Source: Ferrovibrio xuzhouensis (GTDB lineage Bacteria; Pseudomonadota; Alphaproteobacteria; Ferrovibrionales; Ferrovibrionaceae). Taken from it: DNA of 64,000 nt. The position numbers and the translations under genes were made by a program. The stretch is taken from positions 868,001 through 932,000 of the forward strand of contig NZ_JBHRYJ010000001.1 in the NCBI RefSeq assembly GCF_042648965.1. The letters run 5' to 3'. Below, in pieces: positions 1 through 7,322 of this stretch; position 1 is the first letter of the stretch, and each line of letters begins with the position of its first letter. Under the pieces are notes generated by a model. The model saw nothing but the letters and a program-made list of their open reading frames with translations. It was not told the origin of the DNA and made no database searches.

Positions 1-46
1 CGAGCAGAAAAACCGTTGCCATGAACGCGGGACGGAAACCTGGCAT
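1..46 (-). CDS. 5' end of a gene running off the left edge (signal-peptide-like start)
   Basis: Reading leftwards from position 46, an ATG opens a frame that stays open to the window edge and encodes MPGFRPAFMATVFLL, a basic then hydrophobic start that looks like an export signal. An AAGGTAAGG purine stretch lies just upstream of this ATG; a second ATG at 22 is possible. Only 15 residues are visible, so no function can be given. Confidence 0.35.
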   Translation of the reverse strand, partial: MPGFRPAFMATVFLL

Positions 47-154
47 CGCCTTACCTTCGCGGCCCGCTCCCTGCCGGCCGCCAGCACTGACAGGCCCAAT
101 ATAGGGCGCGTCGGGAAAAAGGCTCGGGCCGGATTGCGGCAAAATCGGGGCAGG

Positions 155-580
155 TTATTCCTGGCAGGGGAAAGCGTCGGCCAGGGCCAACCGCAGGGCC
201 TGGATCGCCTCCAGCCCCATCTGGTCGGCATTGTCCTGGGCCCAGCTGACGAACTGCTGCCGCAGCATTTCCGCCGGCGCATCGCGCGGGGTGCAGAACC
301 AGCCCGGGTCCTTGCCGTCGGCCGCGATCAGATTGTACATCGCCGCCGCACCCTGCAGATAACGCAGGCAGCCGCGCTGCTGCACACTGCCGTCGGCAGC
401 CTGACAGCCGGTCAGCAGGTCCTTCGCCAGAAATTTCGGCGGTGGTGCCAGACCGGCCGGCATGCTGCTGTCGGCCGAGGGCGTGGCCGGGGCCGTCTGG
501 GCCGGAGCAACAGCAGAAGTGGCGAGAAACAGCAAAACCGTCAGCAGGGCAGGCAGAAAGGCAGACAGAGAAGCGCGCAT
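155..580 (-). CDS. Rap1a/Tai-domain exported small protein
   Basis: A 141-residue protein starting MRASLSAFLPALL, whose first 25 or so residues form a signal peptide ending near SAVAPAQ. The mature part has the layout of the Rap1a/Tai family: an early Cys in LLTGCQ, then GCLRYLQGAA, a mid Cys in GWFCTPRDAP, and a C-terminal AL.DAFPC. Four well-placed cysteines suggest two disulphides, so a periplasmic location is likely. In Serratia, Rap1a-type proteins are immunity factors against type VI amidase toxins, but many alphaproteobacterial members stand alone, as here, with no toxin or secretion gene nearby. The frame stays open upstream to 745, but that extension is antisense-rich and overlaps the neighbouring gene, so the start at 580, directly before the hydrophobic segment, is preferred. 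Confidence 0.65.
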   Translation of the reverse strand: MRASLSAFLPALLTVLLFLATSAVAPAQTAPATPSADSSMPAGLAPPPKFLAKDLLTGCQAADGSVQQRGCLRYLQGAAAMYNLIAADGKDPGWFCTPRDAPAEMLRQQFVSWAQDNADQMGLEAIQALRLALADAFPCQE

Positions 581-584
581 CGGA

Positions 585-1361
585 TCACACGATTTCGTTT
601 TCGGTCGGCTCGCCGCCGAAACGGCGAAAAATGGCATACATGGCCTCAGTGGCCGCATCGAGCCGGGCCCGGTCGGTCGAACGCAGCACGATGGCGGTCG
701 ACGCCTTGCCGCCGCGAAAGGCCGGATAGGAGCCCATGTCGACATCGGGATACTGCTGCTGCAGGCTGCCGAGATCGGCCGCCACCGTGCCTTCCGGCAC
801 CTGGGCGATCACCGTGCGCGACAGCAGCGGAGCGCCGCCGGTCAGGCCGGGGGCCAGACTTGCCACCATAGCCTGGAAGATCGCCGGCACCCCGGCCATC
901 ACATGAACGTTACCGATGCGGAAGCCGGGTGCGGTCGAGACCGGGTTGTCGATCAGCGTCGCACCGTCCGGAATCCGCGCCATGCGCAGCCGGGCTTCGT
1001 TCAGCATGCCGGCCTCGTAATGCGCCTCGAGCCGGCGACGCGCTTCCGGCTGCACGTCGATGCCGACACCGAAGGCCTTGGCGATGCAGTCGGCGGTAAT
1101 GTCGTCATGGGTCGGGCCGATGCCGCCCGAGGTGAAGACGTAATCGTAGGTCGCCCGCAGGGCGTTGACCGCGGCGATGATGGTGGCCTCGACATCGGGC
1201 ACCACACGCACTTCGCGCAACCGGATGCCGAGTTCGGTCAGCCGGCCGGCCAGGAAATACGCATTGGCGTCACGGGTGCGGCCCGAGAGAATCTCGTTGC
1301 CAATCACCAGCATGGCCGCTGTCACAATCCGCGGCTGCCCCGATCCCTGCGCTTCCGACAT
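585..1361 (-). CDS. CinA-like molybdopterin-binding (MoCF) domain protein
   Basis: A 258-residue cytosolic protein made of a single MoCF/CinA N-terminal domain. Motifs seen are GNEILSGRTRDANA near residue 20 and FTSGGIGPTHDD near residue 75, the signature loops of the MoaB/MogA/CinA fold. It lacks the C-terminal nicotinamide-nucleotide deamidase domain of full-length CinA (about 400 residues), so it belongs to the short form often called competence/damage-inducible protein A. Members with this domain have been linked to ADP-ribose pyrophosphatase activity; that is family knowledge, not shown here. It starts 121 bases from the divergent sfsA gene and ends 4 bases before the Rap1a-like gene, so the two are probably co-transcribed. 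No good Shine-Dalgarno precedes the chosen ATG. Confidence 0.8.
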   Translation of the reverse strand: MSEAQGSGQPRIVTAAMLVIGNEILSGRTRDANAYFLAGRLTELGIRLREVRVVPDVEATIIAAVNALRATYDYVFTSGGIGPTHDDITADCIAKAFGVGIDVQPEARRRLEAHYEAGMLNEARLRMARIPDGATLIDNPVSTAPGFRIGNVHVMAGVPAIFQAMVASLAPGLTGGAPLLSRTVIAQVPEGTVAADLGSLQQQYPDVDMGSYPAFRGGKASTAIVLRSTDRARLDAATEAMYAIFRRFGGEPTENEIV

Positions 1362-1482
1362 GGCGCAAGGAGATAGCACGCGACGCGGGTGCAGGCCAGC
1401 GGCCCGACGGGACTGCGACACCGCCGCCCGCGATCTTCGCCTCCGGGTTGCCGCGGCCGGGCCGGATGTCTATAGGCGGGAT

Positions 1483-2181
1483 ATGGAATTTCCCGTCCCG
1501 CTGACCCCCGCCACCCTGCTGCGCCGCTACAAGCGGTTCCTCGCCGACATGCGCTTCGCCGACGGCCATGAGGAGACCGTGCATTGCCCGAACCCCGGCG
1601 CCATGCTGGGCCTCGATGCGCCGGGCAGCCGGGCCTGGCTGAAGCCCGGCCGCGGCAAGCTTAGGTGGGGCTGGGTGCTGGTCGAGGCCGACGATGCGCT
1701 GGTCGGCATCGACACGACCCTGCCCAACCGGCTGGTCGCCGAAGCGCTGGCGGCGGATACGATCCCCGAACTGCAGGGCTACGCGACCCATCGCCCGGAA
1801 GTGCCCTATGGCACCGAGAACAGCCGGGTCGACTTCCTGCTCTCGGGCCCGGACCGGCCGGACTGCTATCTCGAAGTGAAGAACGTCCACCTGATGCGAC
1901 AGCCGGGCCTGGCCGAATTCCCCGACTGCGTCACCACGCGCGGGGCGAAGCATCTGCGCGAGCTGGCGGCCATGGTGGCGGCCGGCCACCGCGCGGCGAT
2001 GCTGTTCCTGGTGCAGCGGCCCGATTGCGGGCGCTTCCGGCTCGCCGCCGACTGCGACCCGGGCTATGCCGCCGCCTTCAGGGATGCTTTGAAAGCCGGG
2101 GTGGACGCGCTATGTTACGATTGTGCCGTGACGGAGACTGCGATTGCGCTCCGCCGCCGCCTGCACATCGAAGATAAGTGA
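1483..2181 (+). CDS. sfsA: SfsA family protein (sugar fermentation stimulation)
   Basis: A 232-residue protein of the usual SfsA length. It begins MEFPVPLTPATLLRRYKRFL and carries the family blocks HCPNPGAMLGLDAPG, LPNRLVAEAL, SRVDFLLSG and CYLEVKNVHL; the last contains the acidic/lysine residues of a PD-(D/E)XK-like nuclease core, followed by TTRGAKHLREL. SfsA binds DNA in E. coli, where it was found as a stimulator of maltose metabolism; its precise role is unsettled. A weak AGGCGGG lies before the ATG. The upstream frame is open as far as 1165 but overlaps the divergent gene and has no family homology. It ends 13 bases before the GTG of map, a common neighbour in Alphaproteobacteria. Confidence 0.92.
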   Translation: MEFPVPLTPATLLRRYKRFLADMRFADGHEETVHCPNPGAMLGLDAPGSRAWLKPGRGKLRWGWVLVEADDALVGIDTTLPNRLVAEALAADTIPELQGYATHRPEVPYGTENSRVDFLLSGPDRPDCYLEVKNVHLMRQPGLAEFPDCVTTRGAKHLRELAAMVAAGHRAAMLFLVQRPDCGRFRLAADCDPGYAAAFRDALKAGVDALCYDCAVTETAIALRRRLHIEDK

Positions 2182-2194
2182 CTGGAGTGACACG

Positions 2195-3037
2195 GTGAAT
2201 CAGAACCAGGCCCTGGCTGTTGCCGATACGGACGAGGATGACGGCATCCTTGAGGCCGGCGCCATCCGCCTGCACAAGCCCGAGGATTTCGAGGGTATGC
2301 GCAAGGCCGGACGGCTGGGCGCCGAGACGCTGGATTTCATCACCCCCCATGTCGTGCCCGGCATCACCACCGGGCAGCTCGACGAACTTTGCCACAATTT
2401 CATCCTCGAGCATGGCGCCGTGCCGGCACCGCTCGGCTATCGCGGCTTTCCGAAATCGATCTGCACCTCGGTCAACCATGTGGTCTGCCATGGCATCCCG
2501 GGCGACAAGGTGCTGGAGGATGGCGACATCCTGAATATCGACGTCACCGTCATCCTCGATGGCTGGCACGGCGACACCAGCCGCATGTTCCTGCTGGGTG
2601 ACGTCGGCGTGAAGGCCCGTCGCATCTGCGACATCACCTACGAAGCGATGATGCGCGGCATCGAGGTGGTGAAGCCCGGCGCCACCACCGGCGATATCGG
2701 CCATGCGATCCAGAAGTTCGTCGAGAAGGAACGCTTCTCCGTGGTGCGCGATTTCTGCGGCCACGGGCTGGGACGCATTTTCCACGAGGCGCCCAACATC
2801 CTGCATTACGGCGAGGCCGGCCGCGGCATCCCGCTGCAGGCCGGCATGTTCTTCACCATCGAGCCGATGGTGAATGCCGGCAAATGGCAGGTGAAGCTGC
2901 TGTCCGACGGCTGGACCGCGGTGACCAAGGACCGCTCGCTGTCGGCGCAGTTCGAGCATTCGATCGGCGTCACCGAAACCGGCTACGAGATCTTCACCCA
3001 GTCGCCGAAGGGCTGGCACAAGCCGCCCTACGCCTGA
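2195..3037 (+). CDS. map: type I methionine aminopeptidase
   Basis: Removes the N-terminal methionine from nascent proteins; a two-metal cytosolic enzyme. The 280-residue protein has all five metal ligands in family motifs: Asp in ILNIDVTV, Asp in GWHGDTSRMF, His in GHGLGRIFHEAPN, Glu in FTIEPMVNAG and Glu in SAQFEHSIGVTE. About 30 residues at the N-terminus (NQNQALAVADTDEDD...) are an extra acidic extension compared with the E. coli enzyme. The start is taken as GTG at 2195 because GGAG lies 7 bases upstream; the ATG at 2144 would overlap sfsA. It follows sfsA closely and probably shares its transcript. Elsewhere in this group map is usually next to radC, which here lies 3.4 kb further on. 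Confidence 0.95.
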   Translation: MNQNQALAVADTDEDDGILEAGAIRLHKPEDFEGMRKAGRLGAETLDFITPHVVPGITTGQLDELCHNFILEHGAVPAPLGYRGFPKSICTSVNHVVCHGIPGDKVLEDGDILNIDVTVILDGWHGDTSRMFLLGDVGVKARRICDITYEAMMRGIEVVKPGATTGDIGHAIQKFVEKERFSVVRDFCGHGLGRIFHEAPNILHYGEAGRGIPLQAGMFFTIEPMVNAGKWQVKLLSDGWTAVTKDRSLSAQFEHSIGVTETGYEIFTQSPKGWHKPPYA

Positions 3038-3090
3038 CGTGCCGGGCCTGACCCGGGCCCGCCAGAACCCCGTCTCTGAGAAAAGGTCGC

Positions 3091-3119
3091 TTGACAGAGC
3101 TGTCTCGGCGCCCTAACAC
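3091..3119 (+). promoter_or_regulatory. sigma-70-type promoter of the ArsR cassette, probably leaderless
   Basis: A perfect -35 hexamer TTGACA (3091-3096) is followed after exactly 17 bases by TAACAC (3114-3119) as the -10. Transcription would start at about 3126, only about two bases before the ArsR ATG at 3128, and no Shine-Dalgarno is present, so the message is probably leaderless. The sequence TTACCTTATGGTTAA (3121-3135) around the start codon is an imperfect inverted repeat that could be the ArsR operator. Confidence 0.5.
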
Positions 3120-3127
3120 TTTACCTT

Positions 3128-3562
3128 ATGGTTAAGTATCAGGATGCCGGTCTCGACCGCACCTTTGCCGCCCTCGCCGACCCGACCCGCCGCGCCCTGC
3201 TGGCCCGGCTGGAACAGGAAACCGAGCTGTCCGTTAGCGAACTGGCCAAACCGTTTCCGGTATCGCTGCCGGCGGTGATGAAGCATCTCGACGTGCTGTC
3301 GGACGCCGGCCTGATCACCCGCGCCAAGGCCGGTCGCACCGTCAGCGTCCGTCTCAATGCCGGCCCGATGGAGCAGGCGATGGAATGGCTGAACCGCTAC
3401 CAGCGTTTCTGGTCCGCCCAGCTCGACCGGCTGGCCGCTTTCCTGGAGGAGGAACCATGTCCGCCGATCCCGTCTTCGCCCAGCGCCCCAGCCTCACCCT
3501 CAAAAAGCGGATCAACGCCGCGCCGGAAAAAGTCTTCGCCGCCTGGACCGACCCGGCGCTGA
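3128..3562 (+). CDS. ArsR/SmtB-type winged-helix repressor
   Basis: A 144-residue ArsR-family regulator. The winged helix covers about residues 10-90: FAALADPTRRALLARL, then LSVSELAKPFPVSLPAVMKHLDVL as recognition helix and GRTVSVRLN as the wing. No metal-binding Cys cluster is present, so it belongs to the metal-independent branch that is typically encoded directly before an SRPBCC (AHSA1) gene, exactly as here. It probably represses the cassette 3128-6361. The last 36 residues (from PCPPIPSS on) are read out of frame through the first 106 bases of the next gene and are rich in Pro, Ser and Arg; the conserved domain is complete before them. Confidence 0.85.
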   Translation: MVKYQDAGLDRTFAALADPTRRALLARLEQETELSVSELAKPFPVSLPAVMKHLDVLSDAGLITRAKAGRTVSVRLNAGPMEQAMEWLNRYQRFWSAQLDRLAAFLEEEPCPPIPSSPSAPASPSKSGSTPRRKKSSPPGPTRR

Positions 3563-3903
3563 TCGTCCGCTGGTGGGGCCCTGACAGTGGCCCGGTGACC
3601 CAGACGGATATCGACCTGCGGATCGGCGGCGGCTTCACCATCGCCTTCCGCACCCAGGACGGCGAGTTGCACAGCGTCAGCGGCATCTACCGCGAGATCG
3701 TGCCGGGCGAGAAACTGGTGTTCAGCTGGGCCTGGATCAGCACGCCGGAGCGGCAGTCGCAGGTGACCATCAGCCTGAAGCCCGATGGCGCCGGCACCTT
3801 GCTGACCCTGCACCACGAACAATTCTTCGACGACGCCGCCCGCGACGGCCACCGCCGCGGCTGGACCGGCAGCCTCGACAAGCTGGAACGCCTGTTTCTC
3901 TGA
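3457..3903 (+). CDS. SRPBCC/AHSA1-domain protein
   Basis: A 148-residue START-fold protein of the activator-of-Hsp90-like (AHSA1) family, which bind hydrophobic ligands in a deep pocket. Diagnostic stretches are KRINAAPEKVFAAWTDP, the RWWGP motif near residue 42, DLRIGGGFTIAF, and the C-terminal GWTGSLDKLERLF. The ATG at 3457 is chosen because GGAGGA sits 5-6 bases upstream; it lies inside the ArsR gene, giving a 106-base overlap in a different frame and translational coupling. Ligand unknown. Confidence 0.87.
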   Translation: MSADPVFAQRPSLTLKKRINAAPEKVFAAWTDPALIVRWWGPDSGPVTQTDIDLRIGGGFTIAFRTQDGELHSVSGIYREIVPGEKLVFSWAWISTPERQSQVTISLKPDGAGTLLTLHHEQFFDDAARDGHRRGWTGSLDKLERLFL

Positions 3904-3926
3904 TCCGCACGCCCCGGGAGGCCACC

Positions 3927-4553
3927 ATGATGAAGCTGTATTACGACGAGACCATGAATCCACGCAAAGTCTGTGCCGTTGCCCGTTATCTCGATAGCCC
4001 GGTCGACTTCATCCGCGTCGACCTCGGCAAGGGCCAGAACAAGACGCCCGACTTCCTCGCCCTCAATCCCAATGCCAAGGTGCCGGTGCTGCAGACCGGC
4101 AATGATGTGCTGTGGGAATCGAATGCCATCATGTGCCGGCTGGCGCAGATCGCCGGCTCTGATCTCTGGCCGGCCGACGACCGCCAGGTCGAGGTGGTGC
4201 GCTGGCTGTTCTGGGACAGCCAGCATTTCTCGCGCCACGGCGGCAGCCTGTATTTCGAGCATATCATCCGCCGCAAGTTTGGCCTCGGCGAGCCGGATGC
4301 CAAGGCGGTCGACGAGGCCATCGGCTTCATGCGCCGCTATTTCGCCGTGCTCGACGCGCATCTGCAGCAGCAGGACTTCATCGTCGCCAGCAAGCTCAGC
4401 CTGGCGGATTTCGCGGTCGGCGTCACCCTGCCCTATGCCGATACCGCGCATATCCCGCTGAACGACTTCCCCGCCGTGCGCCGCTGGCATGACCGGCTCT
4501 GCGCGCTGCCGGGCTGGCTCGATCCCTTCCCGGTCGAGCGCGCCGCCGCCTGA
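3927..4553 (+). CDS. glutathione S-transferase family protein
   Basis: A 208-residue GST-fold protein. The thioredoxin-like N-terminal domain (residues 1-80) begins MMKLYYDETMNPRKVCAVARYL and has the cis-proline region NAKVPVLQTGN and the glutathione gamma-glutamyl contact WESNAIMCRLA. The all-helical C-terminal domain follows, with KLSLADFAVGV holding the N-capping box/hydrophobic staple region. No obvious Tyr1; the Asn11-Pro12 region could supply a Ser/Cys-type active site, so class is uncertain. GGGAG precedes the start; a second ATG directly follows at 3930. It lies in one direction with the SRPBCC and DUF899 genes and is probably part of a detoxification operon. Confidence 0.9.
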   Translation: MMKLYYDETMNPRKVCAVARYLDSPVDFIRVDLGKGQNKTPDFLALNPNAKVPVLQTGNDVLWESNAIMCRLAQIAGSDLWPADDRQVEVVRWLFWDSQHFSRHGGSLYFEHIIRRKFGLGEPDAKAVDEAIGFMRRYFAVLDAHLQQQDFIVASKLSLADFAVGVTLPYADTAHIPLNDFPAVRRWHDRLCALPGWLDPFPVERAAA

Positions 4554-4585
4554 ACCCCCTGGATCCCCCAGCACAGGAGGCAACC

Positions 4586-5311
4586 ATGCAACCGCACCGC
4601 ATCGTGTCCCGCGAGGACTGGCTGGACGCCCGCCGGGCGCATCTGCGCAACGAGAAGGCGCTCACCCGCATGAGTGACATGATCGCCGCCGAGCGGCGCG
4701 CGCTGCCCTGGGTGAAGGTCGACAAGGACTACGGCTTCGACACCCTGCAGGGCCGCAAGACGCTGGCCGGGCTGTTCGACGGCAACAGCCAGCTGATCGT
4801 CTATCATTTCATGCTCGGGCCCGACTGGGAGGCCGGCTGCCCCGGCTGTTCCTTCCTCGCCGACCATATCGACGGCGCCAACCAGCACCTGAAGCACCAC
4901 GATGTCTCGCTGGTGGTGGTCTCGCGGGCACCGCTCGACAAGATCGAAGCCTATCGCAAACGGATGGGCTGGCAGTTCGACTGGGTCTCGTCGCACGGCA
5001 GCGACTTCAACCACGACTACCATGTCTCCTTCACGCCCGAAGAGCTGGCCGAAGGCAAGGTCTTTTACAATTTCGCCATGACCGAAGGCGGCCATGACGA
5101 ACTGCCCGGCATCAGCGTGTTCTACCGGAACGAGGCCGGCGACATCTTCCACACCTATTCGAGCTATGCCCGCGGCGGCGACATCCTGATCGGCGCGCAC
5201 CATTACCTAGACCTGACGCCGAAAGGCCGCAACGAAGGCGGCACCATGGACTGGATGCGACGCCACGACGAATACCAGGATGCGCCGAAGAAGGCCGCCT
5301 GCTGCGACTGA
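4586..5311 (+). CDS. DUF899 thioredoxin-like protein
   Basis: A 241-residue member of the DUF899 family, which has a thioredoxin-like fold. Family hallmarks: EDWLDARRAHLRNEKALTR at the N-terminus, LPWVKVDKDYGFD, FDGNSQLIVYHFMLGPDW, then CPGCSFLADHIDGA with a CxxC pair where redox cysteines would be, and SVFYRNEAGDIFHTYSSYARG. The C-terminus ends KKAACCD, adding two more cysteines. AGGAGG lies 5 bases before the ATG. The family is often encoded with ArsR, SRPBCC and VOC genes, as here; a redox or detoxifying role is plausible but not established. Confidence 0.88.
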   Translation: MQPHRIVSREDWLDARRAHLRNEKALTRMSDMIAAERRALPWVKVDKDYGFDTLQGRKTLAGLFDGNSQLIVYHFMLGPDWEAGCPGCSFLADHIDGANQHLKHHDVSLVVVSRAPLDKIEAYRKRMGWQFDWVSSHGSDFNHDYHVSFTPEELAEGKVFYNFAMTEGGHDELPGISVFYRNEAGDIFHTYSSYARGGDILIGAHHYLDLTPKGRNEGGTMDWMRRHDEYQDAPKKAACCD

Positions 5312-5386
5312 ACCGCGAATCCTCCCGCCGCCGCATGCTGGCCGGCGGCGCAGGCACATGACACCCAGGACCCGAGGAGACCAGAC

Positions 5387-5866
5387 ATGACAGAACTCGT
5401 TACCTGCATATGGTTCGACCATGGCGAGGCAAGAAAAGCGGCCGAATTTTACGCGGCAACCTTCCCCGACAGTCATGTCGGCCGGGTCAACGCGGCGCCG
5501 GGCGATTTTCCCGGCGGACAGGAAGGCAAGGAGCTGACCGTCGAATTCACCGTGCTGGGGCGGAAGTTCATCGGCCTGAACGGCGGGCCGAATTTCAAAC
5601 CGAACCAAGCGGTGAGCTTCATGGTCCTGACCGCCGACCAGGCGGAGACCGACCGTTACTGGAACGCGATTGTCGGGAACGGGGGCGCTGAGAATGCCTG
5701 CGGCTGGTGCAATGATCGCTGGGGCTTCTTCTGGCAGATCACGCCGCGGCGCCTGCTCGACCTGACAACCGATGCTGACCGCAGCAAGGCAAAGCGCGCC
5801 TTCGAGGCGATGATGACGATGACGAAGATCGATATCGCGACGCTGGAAGCCGCGGCGGCCGGCTGA
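5387..5866 (+). CDS. VOC superfamily protein (PhnB/3-demethylubiquinone methyltransferase-like)
   Basis: A 159-residue protein of the vicinal-oxygen-chelate fold, PhnB-like branch, with the usual two beta-alpha-beta-beta-beta modules. Recognisable stretches: TCIWFDHGEARKAAEFYAATF at the start (shortened here to the pattern W-F-x4-A-x2-F), KFIGLNGGPNFKPNQAVSFMV, and the C-terminal CGWCNDRWGFFWQITPR typical of this group. Metal-ligand residues cannot be assigned confidently. Members are annotated after a demethylubiquinone methyltransferase but most lack that activity. GAGGAGA lies 7 bases before the ATG; it sits in the same run as DUF899 and SRPBCC genes. Confidence 0.85.
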   Translation: MTELVTCIWFDHGEARKAAEFYAATFPDSHVGRVNAAPGDFPGGQEGKELTVEFTVLGRKFIGLNGGPNFKPNQAVSFMVLTADQAETDRYWNAIVGNGGAENACGWCNDRWGFFWQITPRRLLDLTTDADRSKAKRAFEAMMTMTKIDIATLEAAAAG

Positions 5867-5917
5867 TTTCGGCCACGGGGCGGCGCAGCCTGCATAGCCC
5901 CGCGAAAGGAGATGACC

Positions 5918-6361
5918 ATGCCCAATACTGTCAAACTGCACCGGGTCTTCGCCACCAGGCCGGAAAAGGTCTACCGCGCATTCCTGGAACCCGACGCCGT
6001 TGCGAGCTGGCTGCCACCCTTCGGTTTCACCTGTACGGTCCACGAGCTTGAGGCCAGGGAAGGCGGCCGGCACAGAATGTCCTTCCGGAACTTCACCACC
6101 GGGCAAAGCCATGCCTTCGGCGGCACCTATCTGAAACTTGTCCCGGGCGAACTGCTCGTCTACAGCGACGTGTTCGATGACGCGAACCTTCCGGGCGAGA
6201 TGAAAGTGACCGTCACGCTGAAGGCCGTTTCCGTCGGAACCGAGATGACGGTGGTTCAGGAGAACATCCCCGATCTCATTCCCGTCGAGGCCTGTTACCT
6301 CGGCTGGCAGGAGTCGCTGCGCAAGCTCGCCAAACTCGTCGAGCCTGAAATCGCCCAGTGA
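5918..6361 (+). CDS. second SRPBCC-domain protein
   Basis: A 147-residue START-fold protein similar in type to that at 3457 but clearly divergent: HRVFATRPEKVYRAFLEPD, then ASWLPPFGFTC in place of RWWGP, and CYLGWQESLRKLAKLVEPE at the C-terminus. Of two ATGs, the one at 5918 is chosen because the AGGAG at 5907-5911 abuts the ATG at 5912 but stands 6 bases from 5918. Ligand unknown. It closes the cassette; radC begins 55 bases later. Confidence 0.85.
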   Translation: MPNTVKLHRVFATRPEKVYRAFLEPDAVASWLPPFGFTCTVHELEAREGGRHRMSFRNFTTGQSHAFGGTYLKLVPGELLVYSDVFDDANLPGEMKVTVTLKAVSVGTEMTVVQENIPDLIPVEACYLGWQESLRKLAKLVEPEIAQ

Positions 6362-6416
6362 GCCCTCGGCGCGAATCCCCCTGCCGCCAGTGCAGCGGCC
6401 ATGCTAGCCTTGCCGC

Positions 6417-7121
6417 ATGGCCGCGACGGACGAGGATGCGGAGCCGAAACCCCATTACCACGGGCATCGCGCACGCTTGCGGGCCCGTTTCCTCGACAGC
6501 GGCGGCGCCGGCATACCGGATTATGAAATCCTCGAACTGATCTTGTTCGGGGTCTTCCGCAACGGCGACGTCAAGCCGCTGGCGAAAGCGCTGATCGAGG
6601 GCTGCGGCGGCAGCCTCGGCGCCGTCCTCTCGGCGCCGGCCGAGCGGCTGGCGAAAATCCCCGGCTGCGGCGATGCGGTGATCGCCACCTTGAAGGTCAC
6701 CCGCGAGGCCGGTCTGCGGCTGCTGAAAGCGGACGCGATGCAGCGGCCGGCGATCGCCAACTGGCAGGCCCTGCTCGATTACTGCCGCGCCGCCCTGCAG
6801 CATGAGGGCATCGAGCAGTTCCGCATCCTATTTCTCGACCGCAAGAACCAGGTGATCGCCGACGAGCAACAGCAGCGCGGCACCGTCGACCACACGCCGG
6901 TCTATCCGCGCGAGGTGGTCAAACGCGCGCTGGAACTCGACGCCGCGGCGCTGATCCTGGTCCACAACCATCCCTCCGGCGACCCGACGCCGTCGCGCGC
7001 CGATATCGAGATGACCAAACAGGTGATGCAGGCCGCCGCCGCCCTCGGCATTGCGGTACATGACCATCTGATCATCGGCCGCAAGGGCCATGTTTCCTTC
7101 CGCGAGCGTGGCCTGATGTAG
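6417..7121 (+). CDS. radC: RadC family JAMM-motif protein
   Basis: A 234-residue RadC/YeeS-type protein. Residues 1-110 hold the N-terminal helix-hairpin-helix-like part (GHRARLRARFLDSG, LAKIPGCGDAVIATLK) and residues 115-234 the MPN domain with Glu in the QFRILFLDRKN region and the zinc-binding motif HNHPSGDPTPSRAD, which exactly fits H-x-H-x7-S-x2-D. Despite the name, a direct role in recombinational repair is not settled. The gene is probably expressed separately from the cassette upstream. It ends 201 bases before the cyclodeaminase-like gene. Confidence 0.93.
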   Translation: MAATDEDAEPKPHYHGHRARLRARFLDSGGAGIPDYEILELILFGVFRNGDVKPLAKALIEGCGGSLGAVLSAPAERLAKIPGCGDAVIATLKVTREAGLRLLKADAMQRPAIANWQALLDYCRAALQHEGIEQFRILFLDRKNQVIADEQQQRGTVDHTPVYPREVVKRALELDAAALILVHNHPSGDPTPSRADIEMTKQVMQAAAALGIAVHDHLIIGRKGHVSFRERGLM

Positions 7122-7256
7122 CCGGCCGCCGGCAGCGAATCCGGCCGATTCTTCCCGGAATTTGTGCAGGACGCCCAATATCCCGGCATTTTTGGAGAAA
7201 TCTTCCGCTTTCTGTGCGATTCGGGAATTTTGATTACGCGCTTACTCAAATCGTGT

Positions 7257-7266
7257 TGTATAGACA
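7257..7266. promoter_or_regulatory. GntR/HutC-type operator candidate upstream of the cyclodeaminase-ABC operon
   Basis: TGTATAGACA contains GTATAGAC, an exact fit to the GTMTAKAC consensus of HutC-subfamily GntR regulators. It lies 57 bases upstream of the ATG at 7323, in an AT-richer stretch (7195-7265) where a promoter is expected. No GntR gene is in the window, so the cognate regulator would lie elsewhere. Confidence 0.4.
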
Positions 7267-7322
7267 GGTGTGGACATACGGCCACCTCAAGGCCCCGACC
7301 CGATCAGGCACCGGAGTTTTTC

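Noticed and set aside
155..580. Immunity gene of a type VI effector pair
   Set aside because: No effector or type VI genes nearby; the Rap1a/Tai fold alone is not enough.
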